DNA of 64,000 nucleotides from Maritimibacter sp. DP1N21-5. Its GTDB lineage: Bacteria > Pseudomonadota > Alphaproteobacteria > Rhodobacterales > Rhodobacteraceae. The notes beneath the pieces were generated by a model. That model worked only from the letters and a program-made list of their open reading frames with translations. It did not search any database and was not told the origin of the DNA. Positions 43,874 to 53,038 of this stretch are shown one piece after another. Location of the stretch: NCBI RefSeq assembly GCF_019218295.1, contig NZ_JAHUZF010000006.1, forward strand, positions 1,550,001-1,614,000, written 5' to 3'. The position numbers were made by a program, and so were the translations under genes. Each line of letters starts with the position of its first letter. The first letter of the stretch is position 1.

Positions 43874-45169
43874 TTGAACGATACCACGCAATCGCGCGGC
43901 CCAGGTCAGATCTCGGACCGCGAGGGGGCGCGCTACGCCCGCGAACTCACCCGCCACCTGCGCTGGCTCGAAAGCTTCACCGGGGTCGCCCTGGGCGTGC
44001 TTGCCGCCGCCTCGGGCATCTACACCTACCTCGGCGTACGGTCGCTTCTGGACGACACCGGGGCCTGGACGACCTTCGCGGCTCTATCCTATTCGCTGGC
44101 CGTCTCGGTCGGCATCTTCGTCTTCTGGTCCTACATGATGCGGCTTCTGCCCTCGGTCCGGTCGGCGGCCTCGAAGCTCGGGCTTCTGTTGTCCATGGCC
44201 CTGGGATCGGTCGCCATTATCGCGATGTCCTCCTGGCTCAATGCCGCCGCGCTTGCCGGGGCGGCGGCGGTGGAGCAACACCTCGCCCATACCGTGCAGG
44301 CCTATCAGTCCGAACTGGAACGCGCCCACTCGAACGCCATCGCGGGCCAGTCGCTGGGCCGGGACGTCGCGCGGGTGCGCGAGACCTTCGACGACCTTTC
44401 GGCACAGGAGGCCACCGGCGATCTGTCCGGGCTCGCCGGACGCGGTGCGGTGTTCCGCGTTCTCACCCAGAAATCGGCCGAGCTTGCCGGCCTCGAAGCC
44501 CAGATCGAGGCGCAGGACGAGGCCGTCGACGCCGCCTTCCAGCAGGGCAACGCCGTCCTTTCGCGGATGCGCAGCCTCTCGGTGGAACCGGGTGCGGTCG
44601 AAGGCCGTTCGGTGCGCTTCGCGGAGGAGGCCGTGCGCCTCTCGGGCCTGATCGCGGAGCTTCGCCAGCTGAACGTCGCCCCCCTCGTGGCCCGTGCCGC
44701 CGCCGACCTGCGCGACAGTGTCGTGCTGCCCGACCTAGACAGCTCCACGACCGAGGGGCGCGCGGCGCAGTCTTCCACCATCGACAGTGTGATGACCCTG
44801 CTTGCCGACCGCGCCTCCACGCTCACCACCGCGGCGAACGAGGTCACGGCCCTGCCCGAACCGTCGGAGATCGAATACACCCCGCTCTCCGCCGCCGACG
44901 CGGTGATCCGCTATGCCGGGAACTTCGTGCCAAGCTGGGCCGGCGCGATCGCCATCGACCTTCTGCCCGCCGTGCTGGTCTTTGTTCTCATGGTCACGCA
45001 GGCGGCAATCCGGCAGGGCATGGGTGCCCAGTCGATCGAGGAGACGATGACCATCGCGGAAATGCGCGCGGCGCTTGCCGCGGCGCGTGAGCTCGATCTG
45101 GACCGTCAGCCGACCGACCCATCGCCCACGCCGACCGAGATCGACCGCCAGCTCAAGGCGGCGGAATGA
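43874..45169 (+). CDS. Uncharacterised membrane protein with periplasmic coiled coil
   Basis: A 431-residue protein not recognised by family. Three N-terminal helices (about 36-58, 68-88 and 100-125) are followed by a long helical, Ala/Glu/Arg-rich region (about 130-355) with heptad-like spacing (VEQHLAHTVQAYQSELERAHS), and a last helix near 370-390 (AIAIDLLPAVLVFVLMVTQ), ending in a charged tail. The TTG at 43874 is preferred because GGGGGAG lies 7 nt upstream; an in-frame TTG at 43847 has none. The next gene, a membrane-anchored ClpP-like protease, follows after 10 nt, suggesting that the two act together in the envelope. Confidence 0.75.
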   Translation: MNDTTQSRGPGQISDREGARYARELTRHLRWLESFTGVALGVLAAASGIYTYLGVRSLLDDTGAWTTFAALSYSLAVSVGIFVFWSYMMRLLPSVRSAASKLGLLLSMALGSVAIIAMSSWLNAAALAGAAAVEQHLAHTVQAYQSELERAHSNAIAGQSLGRDVARVRETFDDLSAQEATGDLSGLAGRGAVFRVLTQKSAELAGLEAQIEAQDEAVDAAFQQGNAVLSRMRSLSVEPGAVEGRSVRFAEEAVRLSGLIAELRQLNVAPLVARAAADLRDSVVLPDLDSSTTEGRAAQSSTIDSVMTLLADRASTLTTAANEVTALPEPSEIEYTPLSAADAVIRYAGNFVPSWAGAIAIDLLPAVLVFVLMVTQAAIRQGMGAQSIEETMTIAEMRAALAAARELDLDRQPTDPSPTPTEIDRQLKAAE

Positions 45170-45179
45170 GCGCGCGCCC

Positions 45180-45956
45180 ATGAGCCAATACGACGATCTG
45201 CCCGAAGCGCCGCCCTCGGCCATCCGCAAGGCCATGACGGCGGTGATCGCGGCGCAGGTGCTGATCGCGGGACTTCTGGTCGTGTCCGACATCAGCGCAG
45301 GACGCACCGGGGCCGATCCTCTGACCCTGCCCACGCCGGGCGGGCCCTCGACGCGGCCCTACAATCCCGAACGCCGCCCCGCCATGCCGGGAGAGACCGA
45401 AACCGGGCCGATGGCCGAACGGTTGGAGGTGTCAGGCGAAGGGCCGACCCTGACCCTCACCGGCCAGATCGCCCCCGGCGACGCCCAGCGTATCGGGGAC
45501 GCGCTCGCAACGCGGGCGAACGCGGGCCAGAGAGTCGAGAGGATCAACCTCGACTCGACCGGGGGATCGGTCTTCGATGCCATCGAGATCGGCGAAACCA
45601 TCCGCGCCTCCGGCATCGCGACCAACGTGGGCGACAACGCCGTGTGCCTCTCGGCCTGCCCCTATATGCTGGCCGGTGGCACGACCCGCAGCGCCGCGTC
45701 CACGGCGCGTGTCGGCGTACACCAACACTATTTCGGCGAGAACACGATCCTGCCCGCCTTCATGGCGGTCGAAGACGTCCAGCGCGGCCAGGCCGAGGTC
45801 ATGGCCTATCTCACGCGCATGGGCATCGGGCTCGGCGTCATGGAACACGCCATGCGCACGCCGCCCGAACAGATTTACCTTCTCACGCCCGAGGAACTTG
45901 TCGATTATGCTTTCGTCACGGAGGCAGACGCCCCGGAGGAACCCGCAGCCCAGTGA
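45180..45956 (+). CDS. Periplasmic ClpP/crotonase-fold protein (COG3904-like)
   Basis: A 258-residue protein with one N-terminal membrane helix (AMTAVIAAQVLIAGLLVVSD, residues 17-36), a Pro-rich linker and a ClpP/SppA-like domain. Visible features: INLDSTGGSVFDAIEIGETIRASG, then AVCLSACPYMLAGGTTR, where the Ser in LSAC is the probable nucleophile, and VGVHQHYF, with the probable catalytic His. The fold is that of the predicted periplasmic proteins of COG3904. Catalysis is inferred from position only. Starts 10 nt after the membrane protein. Confidence 0.8.
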   Translation: MSQYDDLPEAPPSAIRKAMTAVIAAQVLIAGLLVVSDISAGRTGADPLTLPTPGGPSTRPYNPERRPAMPGETETGPMAERLEVSGEGPTLTLTGQIAPGDAQRIGDALATRANAGQRVERINLDSTGGSVFDAIEIGETIRASGIATNVGDNAVCLSACPYMLAGGTTRSAASTARVGVHQHYFGENTILPAFMAVEDVQRGQAEVMAYLTRMGIGLGVMEHAMRTPPEQIYLLTPEELVDYAFVTEADAPEEPAAQ

Positions 45957-45982
45957 GACGGTTTCCTCCCTTGGAGGTGTGA

Positions 45983-47620
45983 ATGGGGAGAACGGCATAT
46001 CGCATCGCGGTGATCGGCGCGGGTCCGCGCGCCCTCGGCGCGTTGGAGGCGCTTGCCGAACGTCTGTCGGTAGCGGTCGAGGTGGACCTCTTCGACCCGA
46101 TCCCCGACCCCGGCGCAGGACCGAACTTCGATCCGACCGAGACCTCGCTCTGTCTCCTGAACATACCCAACCGCGACATCGACCTGCGCCCCGCCAGTTT
46201 CGAGGGCGCGCGTGTCGGAAATTTCGACGGGGATCGCCCCGACACCTATCCCCCGCGTGCCGAACTTGGCGATTATCTCGAGGCCCGCTTTCGCGACCTT
46301 CTCGGCCACAGGCTGCTCGGCGTCACCCACCACCGGCGTGCCGTGACCGCACTGGACGCCCGGGGCGACGGATGGATCGTCACGGCGGGCACCGATCACG
46401 GCCCCTACGACGAAGTCCTCATGACCCCGGGCCAACCCGAGGTCACGCCGGACAAACAGCTCGCCCGCTGGCAGGACCATGCCACCAAGTCGCAAGGCAC
46501 ACTCATGCCAGCCTATCCCGCCCGCGCACTTCTGGAGTGGGCGGCGGACTGGGGCGGAAAGACCGTCGCGATCCGGGGGCTGGGCCTGTCCACGCTCGAT
46601 GTGGTCCGTGTCCTCACGCTGGGACAGGGCGGCCGTTTCGAGGGCGGCACCTACCGCCCCTCCGGCCACGAACCAGCCCGCATCCTGCCCTTCTCGCTCG
46701 ACGGTCACGCGCCCGCACCAAAGCCCGCGACAGCGGAGGTCGACGCGCAGTTCACTCCGACCGAGGACGAGACCGAGCGCTTCGCCCTGTCCCTCACCGC
46801 AAGCCTACGCGACGAGGACCCGCTTGCCACGCTTTGCCGGGCACTGGTGGCGCCGGTCGCTCGCATCACCGGGGAAGGCCGCGAGGAGATCGGCTCCTGG
46901 CTCGCCTCGGAACGCGACGCGCCTGGATCGCAGGAAACCCGGAGCCCCGTCGCCGCGCTCAAAGCCCATATTGCCGAGGCGGAAGGGGCGGCCCCCTCCA
47001 TCGGTTACGCGACGGGTCAGCTCTGGCGCAAATGGCAGGACGTGATTCGGCAGGTCTATAACCCCGCCACCGTCAGCCCGCCCGTGGCCGAGGCGCTGGT
47101 CGGGTTCGACGAAGGGCTGAAGCGCTACTCCTACGGTCCTCCGGTCGGCTCCGCGCGTGAACTGCTCGGTCTCATCAAGGCCGGTATCGTCGACCTGCGC
47201 GCCGCCGACGACCCCGACATCCGGCTCGTGTCCCGGGGCTGGGAGCTTGACGATGGCGACGCCACCCTGACGGCGGACATCATGGTGGATGCGGTCCTGC
47301 CGGGACCTGATCTCGCCACGCTCTCGGGTCCCCTTTTCAAGTCTCTTCGCGAGCACGGGCGCCTTGTCCCCAAGGTCGACGGGCTTGGTGCGCTGACGCT
47401 GCCCGACGGGCAGTGCCTCGACCGCGCGCGGACTGTTCAACCGGGTCTGTGCCTGCTCGGACGCCTCGCCCTCGGCTCGGTCATCGCCGTCGACTCGCTG
47501 CACGATTGTTTCGGTGCCTCGACGGATCGCTGGGCGGACGGCGTGCTGGAACGCCTTCCGCGGCTCGCGGCGTCGCCGGATCGGCGCGCCACCCGGGACG
47601 CCGTGGACACGGGAGGGTGA
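45983..47620 (+). CDS. FAD/NAD(P)-binding protein, NAD_binding_9 type
   Basis: A 545-residue flavoprotein. It begins with a Rossmann fold, YRIAVIGAGPRALGALEALAE, then NFDPTETSLCLLNIPNRDI, both typical of the FAD-NAD(P) family that includes HI0933-unrelated Lys/Orn-type and adenylate-linked oxidoreductases. A second nucleotide-binding segment is KTVAIRGLGLSTLDVVRVLT near residue 190. No membrane segment. The role is unknown; family members are often annotated only as hydroxyacylglutathione-independent FAD proteins. It starts 26 nt after the protease gene and could be co-transcribed, although a cytoplasmic flavoprotein is an odd partner for two envelope proteins. Confidence 0.78.
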   Translation: MGRTAYRIAVIGAGPRALGALEALAERLSVAVEVDLFDPIPDPGAGPNFDPTETSLCLLNIPNRDIDLRPASFEGARVGNFDGDRPDTYPPRAELGDYLEARFRDLLGHRLLGVTHHRRAVTALDARGDGWIVTAGTDHGPYDEVLMTPGQPEVTPDKQLARWQDHATKSQGTLMPAYPARALLEWAADWGGKTVAIRGLGLSTLDVVRVLTLGQGGRFEGGTYRPSGHEPARILPFSLDGHAPAPKPATAEVDAQFTPTEDETERFALSLTASLRDEDPLATLCRALVAPVARITGEGREEIGSWLASERDAPGSQETRSPVAALKAHIAEAEGAAPSIGYATGQLWRKWQDVIRQVYNPATVSPPVAEALVGFDEGLKRYSYGPPVGSARELLGLIKAGIVDLRAADDPDIRLVSRGWELDDGDATLTADIMVDAVLPGPDLATLSGPLFKSLREHGRLVPKVDGLGALTLPDGQCLDRARTVQPGLCLLGRLALGSVIAVDSLHDCFGASTDRWADGVLERLPRLAASPDRRATRDAVDTGG

Positions 47621-47762
47621 GTCAGATCCGAGAGGGCGTTGGGAACTTCCGTCGCCACTCGCGACTTGTCCAGCAGATACCGCGCGCACGGCACTCGCCG
47701 CGCCGCCCGACGACGAAGACAAAGACCACCGAGAGAGACACAGAAGCGGTAGTGCACCGAAG

Positions 47763-49376
47763 ATGAACGCCTTGACCGACACCAGACAAACCGCCGCGGT
47801 CACAGCCGCCGACAGGCCGGATCCCCCGCCCGGCGGGCTTGATGTGACCGACCTCCTGCCGGAACTGGACGGCCCGCCCCGGTTCCTGCTCACGGCGGCG
47901 GAAGCCTATCCGGCCTTCGAGGAAGCCGTGCTCGACGCGAAGGACGAGGTTCTGATCTCCATGCGCGTCTTCGATCCCGATACACCGCTCTACAGCCCCC
48001 GCGCAAAACGCATCGGCCATAGCTGGTCCGAACTGATCCGCAGGAAGCTCGATCAGGGTGTGCGGTTCGACATCACCATCACGGATTTCGACCCCGTCGC
48101 ACGAGCCGACATCCACCGCTATTCGTGGGAGTGCCTCGCCCGTCTGCGCGCGGTCGCTGCCGCATCCAAACAGGCCGACCGTTTCGCCGCGCGCGTCCAC
48201 ATGCATCCGGCACGCGTGAGCTTCGGTCACCGGCTCGCCTTCATGTTCGTGTCTCGCGGCAAGCTGCGCACCGAATGCGACACGCTCAACCATCTCGACC
48301 GCCGCCTGCGGGCCGAGCGGCTGGCGCTGATGCCCGCGTTCAAGGCGCTGGTCCGGTCGCGCCCGGGCCGCGTGGTGCCCCGGCTCTGGCCGCCCGCCCC
48401 GCTGGTCCCTGCCACCCATCACCAGAAGATGGCGGTGGTCGACGGGAACTGGCTCTACATCGGCGGGCTCGACCTGAATGCGCGCCGCTATGACGACACC
48501 GAGCACGACCGCGCCAACGACGAGACCTGGCACGACATCCAGGTGGCGGTGACCGGGCCGATCGCCGGTGTGGCCCGCGATCACATCCTGGGGTTCCGCG
48601 AGTGGACGAATGGCGGCACGCCGCCGCCCTTCAACGGGCTTCTGCGCACCCTCTCCTGCGATTGCGGTCAGGGACACAGGGGCCTCTGCCCGCAAGAGGT
48701 GCTGCACGAGATCGAGGACGCCCACCTGCGGCTGATCCGGAACGCGCGCCGGTCCATCTATATCGAAACGCAATTCCTGCGCTCGTCGACCATCACCGAC
48801 GCGCTGGTCGAAGCGGCCGGGCGGGAGCCCGACCTGAACCTCATCGTCATGCTTCCCGCTGCGCCCGAGGACGTGGCCTTCGGCGGGTCCGAGGACATGG
48901 ACGCCAAATACGGCGAGCAACTGCAAAGCGAGGCGGTCGAGCGCCTGCGCGAGGCCTTTGGTCCGCGGGCCTTCTTCGGTGCGCCTGCCCAGCCCCGGAC
49001 GCACTCATCCAACGGGCGCGACACGCATTTTGACGCGCCCATCATCTATATCCACGCGAAATGCCTCGTCGTCGACGAAACGGCGGCCATCGTCTCCTCT
49101 GCCAATCTCAACGGTCGTTCGATGCGTTGGGATACCGAAACCGGGCTCGTCTTTGCGGGCGCGGATGCGGCGCAGCTTTTCGACCGCTGCGCCCGGCACT
49201 GGTTTCCGAAAGGTCCCCCCGATGCACCTGGTCAAGCTCGGGCCTGGCACGACGCGGCGTCCGGGAACGCGGACCTCACGCCAGAGGACCGGCCTCATTT
49301 CGTGCTGCCCTACTCCGTCACGCCCGCGCGTGAGACCGGACAGAACATTCCCGGGATGCCAGAGGAAATGGTCTGA
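47763..49376 (+). CDS. Phospholipase D family protein
   Basis: A 537-residue protein with two HKD half-sites, HHQKMAVVDGNWLYIGGLDLN (first Lys-Asp spacing correct) and IHAKCLVVDETAAIVSSANLN, which together form the PLD active site. No signal peptide or membrane helix is evident, so it is probably cytoplasmic or exported in an unusual way. Substrates may be phospholipids or another phosphodiester; cardiolipin synthase is less likely because those have N-terminal membrane helices. ATG 47763 begins MNALTDTRQTAAV with a weak ribosome site. It is 142 nt after the flavoprotein gene and converges on the EAL gene with its stop adjacent (TGATCA). Confidence 0.85.
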   Translation: MNALTDTRQTAAVTAADRPDPPPGGLDVTDLLPELDGPPRFLLTAAEAYPAFEEAVLDAKDEVLISMRVFDPDTPLYSPRAKRIGHSWSELIRRKLDQGVRFDITITDFDPVARADIHRYSWECLARLRAVAAASKQADRFAARVHMHPARVSFGHRLAFMFVSRGKLRTECDTLNHLDRRLRAERLALMPAFKALVRSRPGRVVPRLWPPAPLVPATHHQKMAVVDGNWLYIGGLDLNARRYDDTEHDRANDETWHDIQVAVTGPIAGVARDHILGFREWTNGGTPPPFNGLLRTLSCDCGQGHRGLCPQEVLHEIEDAHLRLIRNARRSIYIETQFLRSSTITDALVEAAGREPDLNLIVMLPAAPEDVAFGGSEDMDAKYGEQLQSEAVERLREAFGPRAFFGAPAQPRTHSSNGRDTHFDAPIIYIHAKCLVVDETAAIVSSANLNGRSMRWDTETGLVFAGADAAQLFDRCARHWFPKGPPDAPGQARAWHDAASGNADLTPEDRPHFVLPYSVTPARETGQNIPGMPEEMV

Positions 49377-50531
49377 TCAAGCGTTGGCAAGCCCAGTCTG
49401 CCGCTCCGGCACGCCGACGTGGTAGCCTTGGAGATAGCGCACCCCGATCCCGCGCAGCGCGTCGACCTGATCCTCCCGCTCGATCCCCTCGATGACCAGC
49501 ATCGTGCCGGTTTCGTCGCAGTAGTTCTGCAGGAACTGGAGCAGCGCCACCGCATCGCCGTCCGCATCGATCCGTGCCGAGAGGCTCGCATCGACCTTCA
49601 GGATGTCGGGCTTCAGGTCGATGATGTGCCGGAGCGAGGTGAAGCCCGCGCCGGTATCGTCGATGGCGAGCTTCACCCCCCGCGACCGCATCCGGCTCAC
49701 CGCGCGCGAAAGGGCCGCGTAATCGGTCACCGGCGCATGTTCGGTCAGTTCCACGATCAGGGGCTGACCCGCAACGCCCGACAGGAACTCGTCGAAGGCC
49801 CGCGTGCGCATCGTCGCTTCGGACAGGTTGACGGCTATGGGACCCGGGGCACGCGGCGCCGAGAAGACTGCCCGCGCGAAGGCAAGTTCCAATTCCGCCC
49901 CCATTCCGATCCCATGTGCCGCCGAGAGCAGGTCGGGGATCGTGACGCCGAGGCTCTCGTCCAGCCGCGTGAGCCCCTCGGCATAGATCACCTCTCCCGT
50001 TTCCACATCCCGCACGGGTTGGAACACCGGATGGAACCGGTGCCCCCGGATCACATCGGCCACGAACCCCCGCGTTTTCTGCCGGGCCGCTTCCTCGGCA
50101 TGAAGGATATCGAGCCCGACGGTGATCAGCAAAGCGAAGTCGGCCAGCTTGGCGGCGATCTCGCCGGGCGGCGCGGATGGCTGCGCGCCTTGTCCCCCGA
50201 GCACCCCATAGAGCGAACCACCGGACATCATCACGGGAACGCCGAAGGCGGGTTGGCAATCCTCCATGGCGGACTGCGGTCCGACCTGTCCGGCAAAGAC
50301 CACTGGGTGCGATCGGGCGGCCGCGCGGGTGACGGGGCACATCCCCGCCGCGCAGATCGAAAAGCGGTTGGCGGGGTCCGGACCTGTGGTCGACAGGGCC
50401 TCAATCCGCCGTTCACCGCCCGCGACCCGCGCCACGAATACGTGATCGAACCCGAGGTTTTCACGGATCCGGTCCAGATGCAGGTCCAGCTGCGCGCGGA
50501 CTCCGTCCGCAACCGACGTGGCATGGAACAT
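49377..50531 (-). CDS. GAF-EAL protein, probable c-di-GMP phosphodiesterase
   Basis: A 384-residue cytoplasmic signalling protein. An N-terminal GAF-like sensor (about 5-140, with FSICAAGMCPVTRA and FGVPVMMSGGSLYGVLGG) leads to an EAL domain (about 160-380). The catalytic motifs are close to consensus: EGL in place of EAL, AVNLSEATM (Asn), VELTEHAP (Glu), AIDDTGAGF (two Asp; DDFG in most family members), DILKVD (Lys), EGIE and YLQGY. All metal and catalytic residues are present, so hydrolysis of c-di-GMP is likely. No GGDEF domain. Convergent with the PLD gene. Confidence 0.9.
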   Translation of the reverse strand: MFHATSVADGVRAQLDLHLDRIRENLGFDHVFVARVAGGERRIEALSTTGPDPANRFSICAAGMCPVTRAAARSHPVVFAGQVGPQSAMEDCQPAFGVPVMMSGGSLYGVLGGQGAQPSAPPGEIAAKLADFALLITVGLDILHAEEAARQKTRGFVADVIRGHRFHPVFQPVRDVETGEVIYAEGLTRLDESLGVTIPDLLSAAHGIGMGAELELAFARAVFSAPRAPGPIAVNLSEATMRTRAFDEFLSGVAGQPLIVELTEHAPVTDYAALSRAVSRMRSRGVKLAIDDTGAGFTSLRHIIDLKPDILKVDASLSARIDADGDAVALLQFLQNYCDETGTMLVIEGIEREDQVDALRGIGVRYLQGYHVGVPERQTGLANA

Positions 50532-50618
50532 GGTGAAACGTCTCGCCGCACTTCGCTTGTTGCCCTGTCATATTAGACCCCGTCCGGCACCCGACAAGCG
50601 ATTAATACCGCTATGGTT

Positions 50619-50641
50619 GTGTCAATTAACCTTTTAGACAC
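50619..50641. promoter_or_regulatory. GTGTC-N13-GACAC inverted repeat before the YcgN-type gene
   Basis: GTGTC (50619-50623) and GACAC (50637-50641) flank an AT-rich 13-nt centre, with TATAGA (50644-50649) just after as a possible -10 box. The gene starts at 50712. May be an operator; the binding protein is unknown. Confidence 0.3.
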
Positions 50642-50711
50642 CTATAGATGCAAATGCGCCGCAACCGCCCCACCCTTTCCTTTCCCCGCCGGGAGTGAAA
50701 GGTTGCCGCTC

Positions 50712-51164
50712 ATGACGACTCGTCTCCGCCCGTCTTTCTGGACCCTCCCGCTCGAAGCCCTCACTCCCCAGGAGTGGGAGGCGCTTTGCGACGGCTGCGG
50801 GAAGTGCTGCCTGAACAAGCTCGAGGATGAGGACACCGGCGAGGTCGTCTTCACCTCTGTCGCCTGCCGCCTACTGGACGGGGAAACCTGCCGTTGCGCG
50901 CAATATGACATCCGGCTGCAATTCGTTCCCGAATGTATCGTTCTGAAGCCCCAGAACATGGGCGAGATCGCATATTTCATGCCCACATCCTGTGCCTATC
51001 GTCTGCGGTATGAGGGAAAGCCCTTGCAGGATTGGCACCCGCTGATCTCGGGCAACCCCGAAAGCGTTCATGAGGCGGGCGTGTCGGTGCGCGGCTGGAC
51101 AACGCCCGAGTTCGAGGTCGATGAAGACGACTGGGAAGACTATGTGATCGAGGAGGAGCATTGA
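50712..51164 (+). CDS. YcgN/UPF0260 family cysteine-cluster protein
   Basis: A 150-residue cytoplasmic protein of the UPF0260 (YcgN) family with conserved Cys likely to bind zinc or Fe-S: LCDGCGKCCLNKL, VACRLLDGETCRCAQY, FVPECIVL and PTSCAYRL. Function unknown. ATG 50712 (MTTRLRPSFWTLPLEAL) matches the family start; the frame is open for 33 more codons upstream but lacks support. It overlaps the threonine aldolase start (TGATG), so the two are coupled. Confidence 0.9.
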   Translation: MTTRLRPSFWTLPLEALTPQEWEALCDGCGKCCLNKLEDEDTGEVVFTSVACRLLDGETCRCAQYDIRLQFVPECIVLKPQNMGEIAYFMPTSCAYRLRYEGKPLQDWHPLISGNPESVHEAGVSVRGWTTPEFEVDEDDWEDYVIEEEH

Positions 51165-52213
51165 TGTTTTTTGCATCCGACAACGCAGGCCCCGTCCACC
51201 CCAGGGTGCTCGAGGCCCTGACCCGGGCGAACGAAGGCTATGCCTCGGGCTACGGTGCCGACGACCTTACCACGCGGACCGTGACCCGCATTCGCGAGGT
51301 CTTCGAGGCCCCCGGGGCGGCGGTGTTCTTCGTCGCGACCGGGACCGCGGCCAACGCACTCGCGCTCGCCACCCTCGCCCAGCCCTTCCAGACCGTGTTC
51401 TGCACCGACGTCGCCCATATCCACGAAGACGAATGCAACGCGCCCGAGTTCTTCACCGGGGGAGCGAAGCTGACCCTCGTGCCCACCGACGACGGCCGCA
51501 TGACGCCCGACGCCCTGCGCGCCGCAATCGAGGCAGAAGAAAGCCGGGGCATCCACGGCCCACAGCGGGGTCCGGTGTCGATCACCAACATCACCGAACG
51601 CGGCACACGCTACACCTCGGCCGATATCGCCGCGCTTGCCAAGGTCGCCCATGACCACGGCTTGCCCGTCCATCTGGACGGCGCGCGTTTCGCCAATGCG
51701 TTGGTGGCAGAAGGGTGCACGCCGGCCGAAATGACATGGAAAGCGGGCGTCGACGTGCTGAGCTTCGGCGGCACCAAGAACGGGCTTATGGGCGTGGAGG
51801 CGGTGATCCTCTTCGATCCGGCCCGCGCGCGAGAATTTGAATACCGGCGCAAGCGCGGCGGGCATCTGTTCTCGAAGCACCGCTATCTCACCGCCCAGAT
51901 GGCCGCCTATCTCGAAGGCGACCTCTGGCTCGACCTTGCGCGTGCCGCCAACGCCGCCAACGCCCGCTTGACCCGTGCGCTCGGCCAGCTGCCCGAGGTC
52001 GATTTCCTTTATGAAACCGGCGGCAACATGACCTTCGCCTCCTGGAGCGCGGCCACCCACCGCCGTCTGTTCGAGGCGGGCGCGGTCTATTATCTCTGGG
52101 ACGGCACGCTGGAGGGCGCGGCGGACGACGCCCGCCTTGGCGCGCGACTGGTGTGCGACTGGTCCATGACCGATGACGCCATCGACCGTTTCATCGAGGT
52201 GCTGCGGGGCTGA
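51164..52213 (+). CDS. ltaE: Low-specificity L-threonine aldolase
   Basis: A 349-residue pyridoxal phosphate enzyme that cleaves L-threonine or L-allo-threonine to glycine and acetaldehyde. It begins MFFASDNAGPVHPRVLEAL, with family blocks FVATGTAANALALATLAQP, HIHEDECNAPEF, LPVHLDGARFANALV and the cofactor Lys in SFGGTKNGLMG. AGGAGGAGC precedes the ATG. It ends 9 nt before the convergent hydrolase gene. Glycine produced would feed one-carbon metabolism; serine-type side substrates are possible. Confidence 0.92.
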   Translation: MFFASDNAGPVHPRVLEALTRANEGYASGYGADDLTTRTVTRIREVFEAPGAAVFFVATGTAANALALATLAQPFQTVFCTDVAHIHEDECNAPEFFTGGAKLTLVPTDDGRMTPDALRAAIEAEESRGIHGPQRGPVSITNITERGTRYTSADIAALAKVAHDHGLPVHLDGARFANALVAEGCTPAEMTWKAGVDVLSFGGTKNGLMGVEAVILFDPARAREFEYRRKRGGHLFSKHRYLTAQMAAYLEGDLWLDLARAANAANARLTRALGQLPEVDFLYETGGNMTFASWSAATHRRLFEAGAVYYLWDGTLEGAADDARLGARLVCDWSMTDDAIDRFIEVLRG

Positions 52214-52222
52214 GCCACCGGC

Positions 52223-53038
52223 CTAGAGCTTCAGGAACGCCGCGATTTCGCCCGCCACGTTGTCGGGATGCGTGATCGGCGCCATATGCCCGGCCCCCGC
52301 GATCACCACGCGCTGCGTCTGCGGGATCGCGGCACAGATCACTTCATGCACCTCGCGCAGGCCCACAGGAGGATTGGCGCTTTCCAGAAGCAGGACGGGC
52401 TGCTTGACGCGGGCCAGCCGCTCGGGCGCGAAGATGCCCTCGGCGTCCACAGTGTTCGCCGGGCTTTCCGTCGGGATGAGGCCGATCTGCGCTGCAAGCC
52501 GCGCCTGCCGTTCGGGCGGCATCCGGTCGAAGGGCTGGGCCGCATTGGTGACGTCATTGAAAAGCCGGGCCGCGCCCATGCGGTCGCCGGCCTCGACCAA
52601 TTCCCGCATCTTCGCGTTCAACTCCGCAACGGGGCCATAGGCCGGCCTGTCCTTGATCAGGGCATAGAGCACCGGTTCGATCAGGACCACCGAACGCACA
52701 TGCTCGGGCCACTCCATCGCGAGCCGAAGCGCGACCGTCGCGCCCCAGCTGTGCCCGATCACGTCGGCCCGCCTGTCGATCAACGCGCCCGCGATCTCGG
52801 ACGTCTTGGCAAGAAGGGCGGCCGCGTCCTGTCCTTGCCACGGGCCCGACCGGCCATGTCCGGGCCTGTCGAAGGCAGTCATCGACAGCTTGTCCAGAAA
52901 GGCGGACATGACCCCGAGCCAGGCCCCGGAATGGGCGAGCGAACAATGGATGAAGAGCGCGCGCCTTTGCCCGCCCCCCGCACGCGTCACATGGGTGGGA
53001 AAGCCGGCGATGATCTCGGTCGCGATGGTTTCGCTCAC
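52223..53038 (-). CDS. Alpha/beta hydrolase
   Basis: A 271-residue alpha/beta-hydrolase fold protein. The nucleophile elbow is VIGHSWGATVALRLA, the oxyanion region is FIHCSLAHSGAW, and the catalytic His is in GAGHMAPITHP; the acid is probably Glu or Asp in the strand before LLLESANPPVGL. The fold is shared by esterases, epoxide and haloalkane hydrolases and C-C hydrolases, so the substrate is open. The start codon overlaps the isomerase stop (ATGA), hinting at a shared pathway, perhaps aromatic breakdown. Confidence 0.85.
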   Translation of the reverse strand: MSETIATEIIAGFPTHVTRAGGGQRRALFIHCSLAHSGAWLGVMSAFLDKLSMTAFDRPGHGRSGPWQGQDAAALLAKTSEIAGALIDRRADVIGHSWGATVALRLAMEWPEHVRSVVLIEPVLYALIKDRPAYGPVAELNAKMRELVEAGDRMGAARLFNDVTNAAQPFDRMPPERQARLAAQIGLIPTESPANTVDAEGIFAPERLARVKQPVLLLESANPPVGLREVHEVICAAIPQTQRVVIAGAGHMAPITHPDNVAGEIAAFLKL

